Assembly (NCBI GenBank): GCA_963676905.2
Contig: CAXXVE010000001.1
Location: 1,922,001 to 1,986,000, forward strand
Length of the DNA stretch: 64,000 nt
Source: Oceanispirochaeta sp963676905
GTDB taxonomy: Bacteria; Spirochaetota; Spirochaetia; DSM-2461
Direction: 5' to 3'
The notes beneath the pieces were generated by a model that worked only from the letters and a program-made list of their open reading frames with translations, was not told where the DNA came from and did no database searches. Below are positions 9,228 through 18,164 of the stretch, one piece after another (position 1 is the stretch's first letter; each line of letters starts with the position of its first letter). A program made the position numbers and the translations under genes.

Positions 9228-10406
9228 ATGAACTATGATTTTGTTATTATCGGAGCATCACGTGCCGGCCTTACAGCCGCAGCGACCCTCAGAGAGAGGG
9301 TTCCGGGAGCATCAATACTTCTTCTCAACGGAGAGGACAGGCCCCCCTATAAACGAACCAATCTTACAAAAAAGATGGCTGCCGGTTTCGGCAGGGAAGA
9401 TTTTTCACTCAATACACCCTCCTGGTACAGGGAGATGAATATCGATCTTTGGAACGGTGTGCTTGCCACCGGAATCAGCCCTGATTTTCTGGAGTGCTCA
9501 GACGGCAGAAAAATCGGATGGGGGAAGATCCTGCTTGCCAGCGGAGCTGTTCCCCTTGTTCCTGATTTTCCCGGATGCGAACATCTTCTGCATCTGAGAA
9601 CCGCTTCGGATACTGAGAGAATCATTCAGAAGCTGAAGGATGCGCGGCGGGTCGTAGTGGTCGGGCAGGGTGTCGAGGGGATCGAACTTGCCGAGCAGTG
9701 CCGCCTTCTGGGCCGGGAAGTGCATATCACAGGCCGGGACAAACGGCTGATGCAGCGCTGGACAGATGAAAGGCTCTCGGAACGGCTTCGCCGCCTTCTT
9801 GAGGATAACGGTATCGGATGCAGCTTTTCACAGGACCTGAAGGAGATCTATACCGAAGAGGACACCTGTATTATCCGCAGCACCACCGAAACTCTTGAAG
9901 CTGAAATGGTACTCTCTTCCACCGGTATCAGGGGGAACCCTTTTCTGGCGGAGAAGCTGGGGATCTACGGGGAGAGCGGAATCCTCTGTGACGAGTATCT
10001 GGAGACCTCTGTGAAGGGTGTTTATGCCGCCGGGGATGCGGTGCAGTCCCTTCCCGGATGGCCCCGGGGGCTCTGGCACTGGGCGGAGTATCAGGGACGG
10101 CTTGCCGCCGTCAATATGACAGGCGGACGGGAAGCTCTTGCCAATATACCCACAAGGCTGAAGACAGAACCCTTCGGAAGTTTCTTCTTTTCCATGGCTC
10201 TGCAGACTGTCATTCCCGGAGACAGTTCCAAGGTCTATCTGGACAGTGAAGAGGGGTATCTCAGGATATACAGCCGTGAGAGCGGGAGTATTGCCGCCCT
10301 GATGGAGGGATTCGGCAAGGCCGCTTCCAAATGCCTTGAGAAGGGAATCAGAGAAAAAACAGACCCGGACAGGCTTGCAGAATCTGTTCTCAGCGGAAAA
10401 TATTAA
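9228..10406 (+). CDS. FAD-dependent NAD(P)H oxidoreductase (rubredoxin/nitrite reductase-like)
   Basis: About 392 residues with the pyridine nucleotide-disulfide reductase fold. An N-terminal FAD motif (IIGASRAGLTAA) is followed by PPYKR, typical of the rubredoxin reductase, NirB N-terminal and ferredoxin reductase group. An NAD(P) motif lies near residue 145 (VVGQGVEGIELAEQ) and the second FAD motif near 270 (GVYAAGDAVQ). There is no redox-active CxxC pair, so it probably passes electrons from NAD(P)H to a small iron or iron-sulfur protein in the cytoplasm; the partner is unknown. GTG at 9219 is an alternative start, but AGGTG seven bases before the ATG at 9228 favours the latter. A frameshifted DUF4395 gene follows by 66 nt. 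Confidence 0.8.
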   Translation: MNYDFVIIGASRAGLTAAATLRERVPGASILLLNGEDRPPYKRTNLTKKMAAGFGREDFSLNTPSWYREMNIDLWNGVLATGISPDFLECSDGRKIGWGKILLASGAVPLVPDFPGCEHLLHLRTASDTERIIQKLKDARRVVVVGQGVEGIELAEQCRLLGREVHITGRDKRLMQRWTDERLSERLRRLLEDNGIGCSFSQDLKEIYTEEDTCIIRSTTETLEAEMVLSSTGIRGNPFLAEKLGIYGESGILCDEYLETSVKGVYAAGDAVQSLPGWPRGLWHWAEYQGRLAAVNMTGGREALANIPTRLKTEPFGSFFFSMALQTVIPGDSSKVYLDSEEGYLRIYSRESGSIAALMEGFGKAASKCLEKGIREKTDPDRLAESVLSGKY

Positions 10407-10472
10407 ATAATTTCTGTGGATATGTACTTTACTGCTTGATAAATACTAGTAATATGATAATAATACTAAGGT

Positions 10473-10930
10473 ATGAAGAGTATAAGTATTCCAAAAAAGG
10501 TTAATTCTACGGTTGTGCGGCTGGTGGGAGGCCAGGTTTTCCTCCTTTCAATTCTCTATATCATTACAGCCCGGCCTGTTATTCCCGCCTTTCTTGCTCT
10601 TGATTTTGCCATTAGGGCTGCAGGGTATCCCCGGTTCAGCCTTCTGGCCGCAGCCGGTTCACGCTGAGCAGGCTGCTGAATTTGAAGGAGCGCCCTGTCT
10701 TCTTTACTCCCAAGCGTTTTGCAGCGTCCATCGGGCTTACGCTTTCCCTGACAGCAGTTGTTACGGCACTCCTTACAGGGCCTGCGGCTCCCCGGGTGAT
10801 TCTTTCTGTTCTGGCTCTCTTCTCATTTCTGGAGTCGGGATTCGGTTTCTGTGCCGGATGTAAGATATTCGCCTTCCTGACGGGACGGGGATTGATTTCA
10901 TCCCGTCACTGCCGTGACTGTGTAAGCTGA
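10473..10930 (+). pseudogene. DUF4395 membrane protein, frameshifted
   Basis: Two pieces in different frames together make one recognisable DUF4395 protein of about 150 residues. The first (10473-10667) has VNSTVVRLVGGQVFLL and LALDFAIRAAGYPRF. The second (frame of 10682-10930) has FFTPKRFAASIG and ends with the family cysteine motif FGFCAGCKIF. The break lies near 10650-10667 and needs a -1 shift; no slippery heptamer is visible there, so a mutation or an assembly error is more likely than programmed frameshifting. Intact relatives are small integral membrane proteins of unknown role, often near rhodanese or thioredoxin genes. The upstream neighbour is the FAD oxidoreductase, likely in the same transcript. 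Confidence 0.7.
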
Positions 10931-10942
10931 TCCATAGATTGC

Positions 10943-10985
10943 AAAAAAAAAGCAGTCCATCCCTGCGGGTGGACTGCTTTTTTTA
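10943..10985. terminator. Bidirectional terminator between DUF4395 and glnK
   Basis: Arms AGCAGTCCA (10951-10959) and TGGACTGCT (10970-10978) form a perfect 9-bp stem with a 10-nt loop, flanked by an A run on the left and a T run on the right. It serves both convergent transcripts. Confidence 0.95.
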
Positions 10986-11002
10986 TAACGGCATAACCGG
11001 AA

Positions 11003-11344
11003 TCAGCCGATGGCGTCGTGACCTCTCTCTCCTGTTCTGATACGGATGCACTCCTTCAGTTCGGTGACAAAGATCTTACCATCACCAATGGTACCGGTTC
11101 TGGCGCCTTCGATTATGGCATCGATTGTGGGCTCAACAAAATCCTTGTTCACCGCAATCTGGATCTGAATCTTGTTGCGGAGGATTATTTCCGAGTGGAC
11201 ACCTCTGAAGGACTCATCATATCCCTTCTGCTGCCCGCATCCTCGAGCCGATGTAACGGTCATCTTGTGAACATCCGCCTCAAAGAGTGCTTTTTTGACA
11301 TCTTCAAGCTTCTGGGGCTGTATTAATGCTGTAACTAGATACAT
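11003..11344 (-). CDS. glnK: PII nitrogen regulator, GlnK-like, without the uridylylation Tyr
   Basis: 113 residues, the usual PII length, starting MYLVTALIQP. Other marks are the T-loop segment GCGQQKG (residues 35-41), TGTIGDGKIFV, the B-loop region, and a C-terminal IRTGERG. PII proteins bind ATP/ADP and 2-oxoglutarate and plug the ammonium channel through the T-loop. Aligned to E. coli GlnK, position 46 is Phe and position 51 is Ser, so the Tyr51 that GlnD uridylylates is missing. Control is therefore probably by ligand binding alone or another modification (inference). A longer TTG-initiated frame exists, but GGAGA just before the ATG at 11344 decides the start. It lies 65 nt downstream of amtB, with an intercistronic hairpin between. 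Confidence 0.93.
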   Translation of the reverse strand: MYLVTALIQPQKLEDVKKALFEADVHKMTVTSARGCGQQKGYDESFRGVHSEIILRNKIQIQIAVNKDFVEPTIDAIIEGARTGTIGDGKIFVTELKECIRIRTGERGHDAIG

Positions 11345-11377
11345 ATGTTTCTCCAATACTATACTTCAGCAGCCGGT

Positions 11378-11393
11378 TCGGGGCTCTCCCCGA
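11378..11393 (-). other. Intercistronic hairpin between amtB and glnK
   Basis: TCGGGG and CCCCGA arms with a CTCT loop, not followed by a T run. It may set the relative stability or read-through of the two halves of the operon mRNA (inference). Confidence 0.4.
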
Positions 11394-11409
11394 TATTCCC
11401 GGCAGGTCA

Positions 11410-12735
11410 TTATTCGATAATCTGAAAACCGGTATATGATTCCAGTCCGTGTTCTCCGATATCCAGACCGAGGTTCTCTTCTTCTCTTGTAACTCTGAGA
11501 CCGATGGTCATATCAATGAGTTTAAAGATACCGCCCATTGTAATCAGAACAAAGGCAATGATCGCGGCAATGCCGAGGATCTGAACTCCCAGCTGGGCAA
11601 ATCCGCCTCCGTATACAAGGCCGTCATGGGGAAGGCCGAGGGCAGCCTTGCCGAATATTCCGATGGAGATAGTTCCCCATATACCGTTGACGCCATGTAC
11701 AGGAAAGGCTCCCACAGGATCGTCGATTCTGATTTTGTCCAGAAAGATGGCGACCAGAACAACAAGGATTCCACCGATAAAACCGATAACAATCGCCGCC
11801 CAGGGCTCAATAAAGGCACAGGGGGCCGTAACGGCTACAAGTCCCGCGAGAGCGCCGTTGAGGGCCATGGACAGGTCCGGTTTTCCGGAAACCTTCCATA
11901 TTGTTATCATGGCGGCTACGCCTCCCGCAGCGGCGGCAAGGTTGGTGTTGATGGCGATACGGGCAATCAGACTTCCATCTCCCACAGAGAGGGTGGAACC
12001 GGGATTAAAGCCGAACCATCCGAACCAGAGAATAAATACTCCGAGAGAGGCCAGGGGGATGTTGTGACCGGCAATCATCTTGACTGATCCATCGGCCCTG
12101 TATTTGCCCTCTCTGGGCCCAAGCATAATGGTACCTATCAGAGCGGCAATACCCCCTGTGGTATGAACAACACCGGACCCGGCAAAGTCGTTAAAACCAA
12201 GTCCCGCAAGCCAGCCGCCGCCCCATACCCAGTGACCCACGATGGGATAGATAAAAGCGGAGATCAGAAAGGAGTAGATCAGGTAGGACTGAAATTTCAT
12301 TCTTTCGGCCATACCACCGGCAACAATGGTTGCCGCTGCACCGCAGAAGGCGGCCTGGAAGAGCCAGAAGGCAAAGAGGGGGACATCGGCACCGCTCTCG
12401 GCGCCTGCAAGAAACCATCCGCTGGTTCCCATAAATCCGTTGCCTGTTCCGAACATCAGGGCGTATCCGAACGCAAAGTATCCCAGTGACGCCATACAGA
12501 AATCAAGAAAGTTCTTTGTAAGAATATTGGTTGTGTTTTTAGCACGGATAAATCCAGCCTCTACCATTCCGAATCCGGCCTGCATGAAAAATACCATAAA
12601 GGCGGCCATAAGAACCCAGAATGTGTCCAGACCTGCTATAACATCGCTCAGACCGCTGTCGGCCCAGAGGGAGGAGAGCGGAAGAATCAGCAGAACTGCT
12701 GCCATACCGGCTTTCCTTTTAAAAGACTTGTTCAT
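11410..12735 (-). CDS. amtB: Ammonium transporter
   Basis: 441 residues with a cleavable signal peptide (basic start, hydrophobic core, SSLWADS cleavage region), then the Amt/MEP fold of eleven membrane spans. Signature stretches include FMQAGFGMVEAG, KNTTNILTKN, GGMAERMKF, GSGVVHTTGG and FPVHGVNGIWGT, which carry the twin pore histidines (the VVHTTGG and VHGVNG His). It conducts ammonium/ammonia across the inner membrane and is normally gated by the PII protein encoded just downstream. A sigma-54 promoter lies 37 nt upstream, so expression on nitrogen shortage is expected. GGAG precedes the ATG. Confidence 0.97.
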   Translation of the reverse strand: MNKSFKRKAGMAAVLLILPLSSLWADSGLSDVIAGLDTFWVLMAAFMVFFMQAGFGMVEAGFIRAKNTTNILTKNFLDFCMASLGYFAFGYALMFGTGNGFMGTSGWFLAGAESGADVPLFAFWLFQAAFCGAAATIVAGGMAERMKFQSYLIYSFLISAFIYPIVGHWVWGGGWLAGLGFNDFAGSGVVHTTGGIAALIGTIMLGPREGKYRADGSVKMIAGHNIPLASLGVFILWFGWFGFNPGSTLSVGDGSLIARIAINTNLAAAAGGVAAMITIWKVSGKPDLSMALNGALAGLVAVTAPCAFIEPWAAIVIGFIGGILVVLVAIFLDKIRIDDPVGAFPVHGVNGIWGTISIGIFGKAALGLPHDGLVYGGGFAQLGVQILGIAAIIAFVLITMGGIFKLIDMTIGLRVTREEENLGLDIGEHGLESYTGFQIIE

Positions 12736-12771
12736 TGTTTTGTGTTCTCCAGAAATTGTTTTTCACTATTA

Positions 12772-12787
12772 AGCAAATCTTGTACCA
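12772..12787 (-). promoter_or_regulatory. Sigma-54 (-24/-12) promoter of amtB-glnK
   Basis: The minus strand reads TGGTACAAGATTTGCT, matching TGGCAC-N5-TTGCW at all but one key base and with exact spacing. It sits 37 nt before the amtB ATG, giving a leader of about 25 nt. A palindrome ATACATATATGTAT lies just upstream. No clear NtrC site was recognised. The remaining part of the 325-nt gap to the permease gene contains only a weak hairpin. Confidence 0.8.
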
Positions 12788-13009
12788 TAAATATACATAT
12801 ATGTATAAAACAGGGTGTTTGAATTTGATTATATTATTATCTGATAGGTAAATAGAGGATAATTTAAGATTGTACGATAATGTAAAATATACGGAAAGGT
12901 ACGAAATCCCTGTGTTTCATTTCTACAAACGTGTCGGGATTTTAAAGAAGAACTACATTCCTGTAGAGCCCTGAGAAGAGGAGAGAAGAGGATATAAGAG
13001 GTTCTCCAG

Positions 13010-13043
13010 CCCCGGCAGGCTGTCTGTACCGCGTCTGCCGGGG
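13010..13043 (-). terminator. Hairpin after the permease gene
   Basis: CCCCGGCAG (13010-13018) and CTGCCGGGG (13035-13043) form a perfect 9-bp stem 18 nt past the permease stop. No T run follows, so termination may be factor-assisted or the hairpin may protect the mRNA end. Confidence 0.5.
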
Positions 13044-13060
13044 AGGAATAAAAGAGAAAA

Positions 13061-14392
13061 TTAACTCTTTTTTCTGTCGAAGAAGAGGGCTGCCAGAAAG
13101 ATTGCAATTGACAGCAGGATAAAGGGAATGACCATCTCTTTCTTGATTCCTCCGTAGAGAATATAGAGAGAACCGATTCCCGCAAGGGAGGGCGCGATAA
13201 ATCGCTGGAAAATATTAAACTCCCTGAAGTGGCGCATATACCAGATGTAGAGGGCCAGGTAGATGGAGTAGAGGAAGACAATGGGCAGCTCCGAGATATC
13301 CATAAATCCACCCCACCAGCCGTGGAAGTTGCCGTACCAGACCATCAGCCAGAAAAAGGAGAAGCAGAACCCGGCAAGGGACGAGTTGACGGCAGAGCCT
13401 GTTTTTCCGTTGATCCTGCTGAAAAAGCTCCGGGCGGGACCTCTGTTTCTGGCGGCGATGGAGTACATGCCCCGGCTTGAACCCATAATAAGCCCGTTAA
13501 GGGTTCCCAGACAGGAGATGATTACAAATACGGTCAGCAGGCTTCCTCCGATATTCCCGAAGATTCTGCTGATAACAAGTACCGGAGCCTGGTCCCCGGC
13601 TTCCATAATGGCAGAGTTGGACAACACTCCGGAGAGTCCCAGGTAGTAGAGCATATAGATAAGCATTACCGTAATTGTTCCGGTCACAAGAGCCTTGGGC
13701 AGGGTCCGTCTGGCGTCTTTGATTTCCGCGTTGATCGATGTGGCAATGATCCATCCCTCATAGGCAAAGGCAGTGGAGAGGGTTGCCATGGCAAGGCCGC
13801 CGCCCTGGGCACTCAGTCCCTCGGCGGCTGTTGTAAAACTTTCCACTGTCTGACCGCTGATCAGGCCGCCGATGAGCCCGAAAAATCCTATAAGAGTAAG
13901 GGGAATCAGTTTTATTACAGTGGAGCTTACCTGCCATCTTCCGGCAAGGGCGGGGGATACTGTATTTAAAATAAAAAAGAGGGCCATATAACCTGAAGCC
14001 AGAAGCCACAGTCCCTGTTCCCATCCCATAAGGGCCAGTGTATAGTTGGCCGAAACCCATGCGAGAACCGCTACAAGAGCGGGATAGTAGATAACAGTAA
14101 TAAACCAGGCAACAAGATAGGCGGCCTTTTCTCCGTAGGCAGCTTCAAAATAGTCCACCATGCCGTTGATTTTTTCAATCTGTGATGCAATACGGGAGAA
14201 AACATAGGCTGTTACAACCATGATTAATCCCCCGATCAGCCAGGCAAGAAGGGCCTTGGGCAGGCTGCCCCCCGCCGCGGACAGAACGTTGTCCGCCTTG
14301 AAAAAAACACCAGAACCTATAACAATCCCGACTACCATGGCCGAAGCGGTCCAGTAGCCGTATCTCTTGGGGATTCCCCCGCTGTTTTCCAT
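13061..14392 (-). CDS. APC-family amino acid permease
   Basis: 443 residues, about twelve membrane spans. The first span holds the APC helix-break motif GIVIGSGVFFKADNVL, followed by GGSLPKALLAWLIGG, and the conserved stretch AFAYEGWIIATSINAEIKD in span six. The family exchanges or imports amino acids with protons or another amino acid. The substrate cannot be read from sequence, though the arrangement resembles serine/threonine or basic amino acid exchangers. An ATG five codons upstream (14407) is possible, but AAAGGA within those codons is a proper ribosome site for the ATG at 14392. Transcribed alone. Confidence 0.85.
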   Translation of the reverse strand: MENSGGIPKRYGYWTASAMVVGIVIGSGVFFKADNVLSAAGGSLPKALLAWLIGGLIMVVTAYVFSRIASQIEKINGMVDYFEAAYGEKAAYLVAWFITVIYYPALVAVLAWVSANYTLALMGWEQGLWLLASGYMALFFILNTVSPALAGRWQVSSTVIKLIPLTLIGFFGLIGGLISGQTVESFTTAAEGLSAQGGGLAMATLSTAFAYEGWIIATSINAEIKDARRTLPKALVTGTITVMLIYMLYYLGLSGVLSNSAIMEAGDQAPVLVISRIFGNIGGSLLTVFVIISCLGTLNGLIMGSSRGMYSIAARNRGPARSFFSRINGKTGSAVNSSLAGFCFSFFWLMVWYGNFHGWWGGFMDISELPIVFLYSIYLALYIWYMRHFREFNIFQRFIAPSLAGIGSLYILYGGIKKEMVIPFILLSIAIFLAALFFDRKKS

Positions 14393-14494
14393 AGAGATTC
14401 CTTTCATATTATGATTGCATGAAAGGTAATGTAAGATTTCGATTTTAGCAATAGCTGTTCTTATATATCAGTACAATCCCGCTGAAATTCAGCT

Positions 14495-16438
14495 CTAGAC
14501 CTCGTCCTGGCCCAGTAGAAGCCTGCCTTCGTCCTCATCATCCTCAACATAGATCATACTGCCGTCCACCTTGAAGAAGGATATCAGCTGTTCCAGATGG
14601 TTCGCCTGGGCCGACAGTTCCTCCGCCATGGCGGCGGACTCTTCAGAGGCTGAAGAGTTGAGCTGAACCACCTGGTCCAGCTGATTTATGGCCTGGCTGA
14701 TCTGGCTGGCTCCGGTACTCTGCTCCGAGTTGGCTGCCGCAATTTCCTGGATCAGTGCCGCTATGTTTTTGATTTTCGGTACGAGTTCCACCATAAGCTC
14801 ACCACTGCTGTTAGCCTGTTTGACGCTTCTCTCGGTAAGGACGGAGATCTCTTCCGCGGCCTTCTTGCTGTTGGATGCCAGTTTGCCCACTTCTGCGGCC
14901 ACAACGGCAAATCCCTTGCCGTGCTCACCGGCTCTTGCTGCCTCTATGGCTGCGTTGAGGCTGAGCATATTGGTCTGCCGGGCTATATCCTGGATGATGG
15001 AGATCCTTTCGGCTATATTTTTCATGGCCTCCACCGTTTCCAGTACGGCCTGGCTGCTCTTCTCAATCTGTTCGGCGGCAATACCTGAAATAGAGTCGGT
15101 CTGCACTGCATTTTCAGTACACTGCTCAATATTGGACATCATCTGCTCCATAGAGGACGACACCTCCTCAGCCGATGCCGCCTGCTCCGTGGCTCCCTGT
15201 GAGAGCTGCTGGGCAGTGGCGTTGAGCTGCTGGCTTCCGGAGCTGACGTTCTTTGAACCGCTTAATACCTGGGATACCACATGGCTCAGGCTGTTTCTCA
15301 TCTCCTTGAGAGCCTCCGCCAGCTGGCCTATCTCATCTTTCTGCTCAAGATTAATGTCCGCAGTAAGGTCCCCCCTGGAGAGGCTTACGGCAAAATCGAT
15401 TCCCTTGCCCATGGCATGGACAATCCCTCTTGAAATGATAACAGCAAGGACAATACCCATCATAAGTGCAATAACGCTTATGAGAAGGATCATCCGCCTA
15501 GTAACCATGGCGGCTGTCAGCATCTGCTGATCTGTCATAATCTGCGCCGCCGCGTCGATTCTTATTTCCCCCAGAAGGCGTTGTACCTCATGGAGGGCAG
15601 GAGTGGTCTGATTGCTGTAGATCGCAAATGCCTGATTCATTCTGGCCATCTCCTGATTGGAAATATCTTCCAGCTGATTCAGTTCCTCTATGGTATTGTT
15701 CAAATAGGGCAGAAGCGTCGAAGTGAAGTAGGTCTGTGCCCGGGACGTAGAGGACATCATACCGTTCATTGTTCTTGCGGAGTCATGAAGAGCTGTGTGC
15801 TCCTCAAGCATCCTGTCCCAGGAAGCCTGAAACTCGGGGCTTCTGCTTTCATAGATGTGACGGCCCTCGTCTGAGTTGATCCATCTGCCCAGGTTACAGC
15901 GCTCCGGGTTAAGTTCTACCCTCAGGGATCTTTCCTGAAGAAGGAGGCTGTCCCTGATGGAAGAGGCCCATACAAGGTGCTCTATCTCTCTCTGTTTCAG
16001 GGTGCCCGAGAGAGTCGTATCGGCCTGCACAAAGACACTGTCAATCTCGGAGGCGGAGTCATGGAGGTGCTGGTGGGGTTCTTCTATAGCCTTGAACAGA
16101 GGGGCCAGGGAGGGCATGAGGGTTTCAGCCTCCCTCCTTTCAGGGCCGTAGAGCCATTGTCCGAAGGCGCAGAGAGTATGGTCAAGCTGAACATCAAGTT
16201 CAGTTATACTGTCATCAGTCAGCAGCTGGTTGACACTGTTGGCCCAGTTCAGATGGTCCACCTCTTTCTGCGCCAGGTTGCCGTTGAGCTGATTGCCCAT
16301 TATAACTTCTTCCGCATTACCTACAATTTCGGAGATCCCCAGGACAGCCCAGAGTGATACCACAAGGAGCAGCGCCATAACCGTTCCGAAACCAATGAGC
16401 AGCTTCCCCATAATTCTGATATCTTTCCACTTTTTCAT
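14495..16438 (-). CDS. Methyl-accepting chemotaxis protein with two CZB-like repeats in its sensor
   Basis: 647 residues. Membrane span 1 is residues 10-35 and span 2 about 313-336, framing a periplasmic region of about 275 residues, then HAMP and a complete signalling domain with the tip IARQTNMLSLNAAIEAARAGEHGKGFAVVA. The periplasmic part holds two repeats resembling chemoreceptor zinc-binding domains: His62, Cys90 and His122/His126, then His154, Cys181 and His214/His218, each with the CxxGxW pattern (CAFGQW, CNLGRW). Such domains normally bind zinc and sit in the cytoplasm. Ligand candidates are zinc or an oxidant such as hypochlorite (inference). The C-terminal tail is acidic. Signalling is through CheA/CheW to the flagellar motors. 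No che gene is adjacent. Confidence 0.93.
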   Translation of the reverse strand: MKKWKDIRIMGKLLIGFGTVMALLLVVSLWAVLGISEIVGNAEEVIMGNQLNGNLAQKEVDHLNWANSVNQLLTDDSITELDVQLDHTLCAFGQWLYGPERREAETLMPSLAPLFKAIEEPHQHLHDSASEIDSVFVQADTTLSGTLKQREIEHLVWASSIRDSLLLQERSLRVELNPERCNLGRWINSDEGRHIYESRSPEFQASWDRMLEEHTALHDSARTMNGMMSSTSRAQTYFTSTLLPYLNNTIEELNQLEDISNQEMARMNQAFAIYSNQTTPALHEVQRLLGEIRIDAAAQIMTDQQMLTAAMVTRRMILLISVIALMMGIVLAVIISRGIVHAMGKGIDFAVSLSRGDLTADINLEQKDEIGQLAEALKEMRNSLSHVVSQVLSGSKNVSSGSQQLNATAQQLSQGATEQAASAEEVSSSMEQMMSNIEQCTENAVQTDSISGIAAEQIEKSSQAVLETVEAMKNIAERISIIQDIARQTNMLSLNAAIEAARAGEHGKGFAVVAAEVGKLASNSKKAAEEISVLTERSVKQANSSGELMVELVPKIKNIAALIQEIAAANSEQSTGASQISQAINQLDQVVQLNSSASEESAAMAEELSAQANHLEQLISFFKVDGSMIYVEDDEDEGRLLLGQDEV

Positions 16439-16598
16439 ATATTACTCCCTGTGAACTACCCATCCATGTGAACAACCATGAAATTATTAAAATTCATTTG
16501 TTTATTAAAGCAGTGCAGGAATTAATTCTAGTTTACTTTGTTGGGGTCTTTCAAAAGAAAATCAAGATTTTTTATATAATATATAAAGTGAATGCTCT

Positions 16599-18164
16599 TC
16601 ATTTTCTTAGATGCTGCCTTACAGCCTCCAATAGCGGAATCTCTGAGACAGGTTTTGTAATCACCGCTGTGATGCCGGCTTTCTCGAAACTATCCTGGTC
16701 CTGCTTCTGGGCATAGGCTGTTACGGCAATGACAGGGAGGTCTGCAAATTCCTCTTTTTCACGGATCTCCCTTATGACATCCAGACCGCTTTTCCGGGGA
16801 AGGCCCATATCCAGAAGAACAAGATCGGGTCGTGAGCTCACCACTTCCTCCATGGCCTCTTCGCCGTTCAGGGCTTCACTGACTTCGAAACCCGCCGCCT
16901 CCAGAATATTCTGAAGAAGGAAGAGGTTGACAGTGTTGTCTTCGACAACAAGGATCTTTGCGGGACCCGTATCCTCTTCTGCCCGGGACTGTCTCTTCGG
17001 GGCAGCGGGGAAGGGGGCCTTGTGCTGCGGCAGTGTAAGGATGAATCTGCTTCCCCTGCCGGGCTCCGAGTCCACCTCTATCAGGCCACCCATGGCCTGA
17101 GTCAGGCTTCGGCTGATGGCGAGGCCCAACCCGGTTCCGCTGTGTTCCTTGGTATAGGGGGATTCCAGCTGCAGGAAGGGGGTGAATATTTCCTCTGTTC
17201 TTGAGGGGGGGATACCCACACCTTCATCTTCCACCCTTACAATCAGTTCACTGCCCACCCGGCAGTCCACTTTGATAGTGCCGCTGTTTGAGTATTTGAT
17301 CGCATTCCCTATCAGATTGTTGACAATCTGTATCAGACGCACTTCATCGCAGACAAAGGGGGTCTTCTCCCCTGTAAACTTCCAGATCAGCTTCAGGTTC
17401 TTCTCTTCGGCCCTCAGCTTATGGATACGGCATATCTTGTCCAGAACTTCCGCCGGATCAATTGACCGGTAGTTGAACTTCATGGACTGCGAGTCCAGCT
17501 GTGTATAGTCCAGTATGTCCGAAAAGACGGCGGAAAGATGGCGGGCCGAAAAGGACGCCAGATTGTGATACATCTCAAGGTCTTCGGTCATACTCTCTTT
17601 TTTCATAAGATCAAGCATTCCCAGAAGGCCGTTCAACGGAGTTCTTATCTCATGATTTATATTGGCAAGAAATTCTGTTTTTGCCTGGTTCGCCTTTTCA
17701 GCGCTCTCTTTGGCGATCCTCAGTTCCCTTGTTCTCTGTTCAACTTTTTCCTCAAGGGTATCGTTTATCGATTCAAGAAGGCTTGTCTGCTTTCTAAGCT
17801 GCACATGGGTCTTCACACGGATCAGGACATCCAGGTTCTGAAAGGGTTTGGTTATGTAATCCGCTCCTCCGGCCTTGAATCCCGCGGCTTTCTCCTCCAT
17901 CCCCAGAAGGCCTGTTAAAAAGATCACCGGAACCGCAGCTGTCTTTTTTTCAGCCTTGAACCGGCGGCAAAGTTCGAGTCCGTCGATATCGGGAAGTGTG
18001 ATATCCAGCAGGAAGAGATCGGGAGGGTCCGCCAGTCCCTGTTCCAGGGCATCTGCCCCCAGGGAGCAGCTTTTTACATCGTATCCGTCCTCATAGAGTA
18101 TATCCGTGAGTAGGTCCGTTATCATTTCGTTGTCGTCAACGATAAGTATTCTGCTCTCATTCAT
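16599..18164 (-). CDS. Hybrid sensor kinase: REC-HisKA-HATPase-REC
   Basis: 521 residues, cytoplasmic. An N-terminal receiver (Asp54 in LFLLDITLPDIDG, ADYITKPF) leads through a coiled coil (120-165) to HisKA with His171 in NINHEIRTPLNG. The ATPase domain has NNLIGNAIKYS, DEGVGI and GTGLGLAIS boxes. A second receiver at the C-terminus has LVLLDMGLPRKSGLD and an ITKP lysine. It receives a phosphate at one receiver and probably passes or withdraws it through the other. It is the last gene of a coupled trio: its ATG overlaps the stop of the preceding gene by 4 nt. The output target is not in the window. Confidence 0.95.
   Translation of the reverse strand: MNESRILIVDDNEMITDLLTDILYEDGYDVKSCSLGADALEQGLADPPDLFLLDITLPDIDGLELCRRFKAEKKTAAVPVIFLTGLLGMEEKAAGFKAGGADYITKPFQNLDVLIRVKTHVQLRKQTSLLESINDTLEEKVEQRTRELRIAKESAEKANQAKTEFLANINHEIRTPLNGLLGMLDLMKKESMTEDLEMYHNLASFSARHLSAVFSDILDYTQLDSQSMKFNYRSIDPAEVLDKICRIHKLRAEEKNLKLIWKFTGEKTPFVCDEVRLIQIVNNLIGNAIKYSNSGTIKVDCRVGSELIVRVEDEGVGIPPSRTEEIFTPFLQLESPYTKEHSGTGLGLAISRSLTQAMGGLIEVDSEPGRGSRFILTLPQHKAPFPAAPKRQSRAEEDTGPAKILVVEDNTVNLFLLQNILEAAGFEVSEALNGEEAMEEVVSSRPDLVLLDMGLPRKSGLDVIREIREKEEFADLPVIAVTAYAQKQDQDSFEKAGITAVITKPVSEIPLLEAVRQHLRK

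Noticed and set aside
10513..10863. 116-residue frame across the DUF4395 region
   Set aside because: Its translation matches nothing and the DUF4395 motifs lie in the other two frames.
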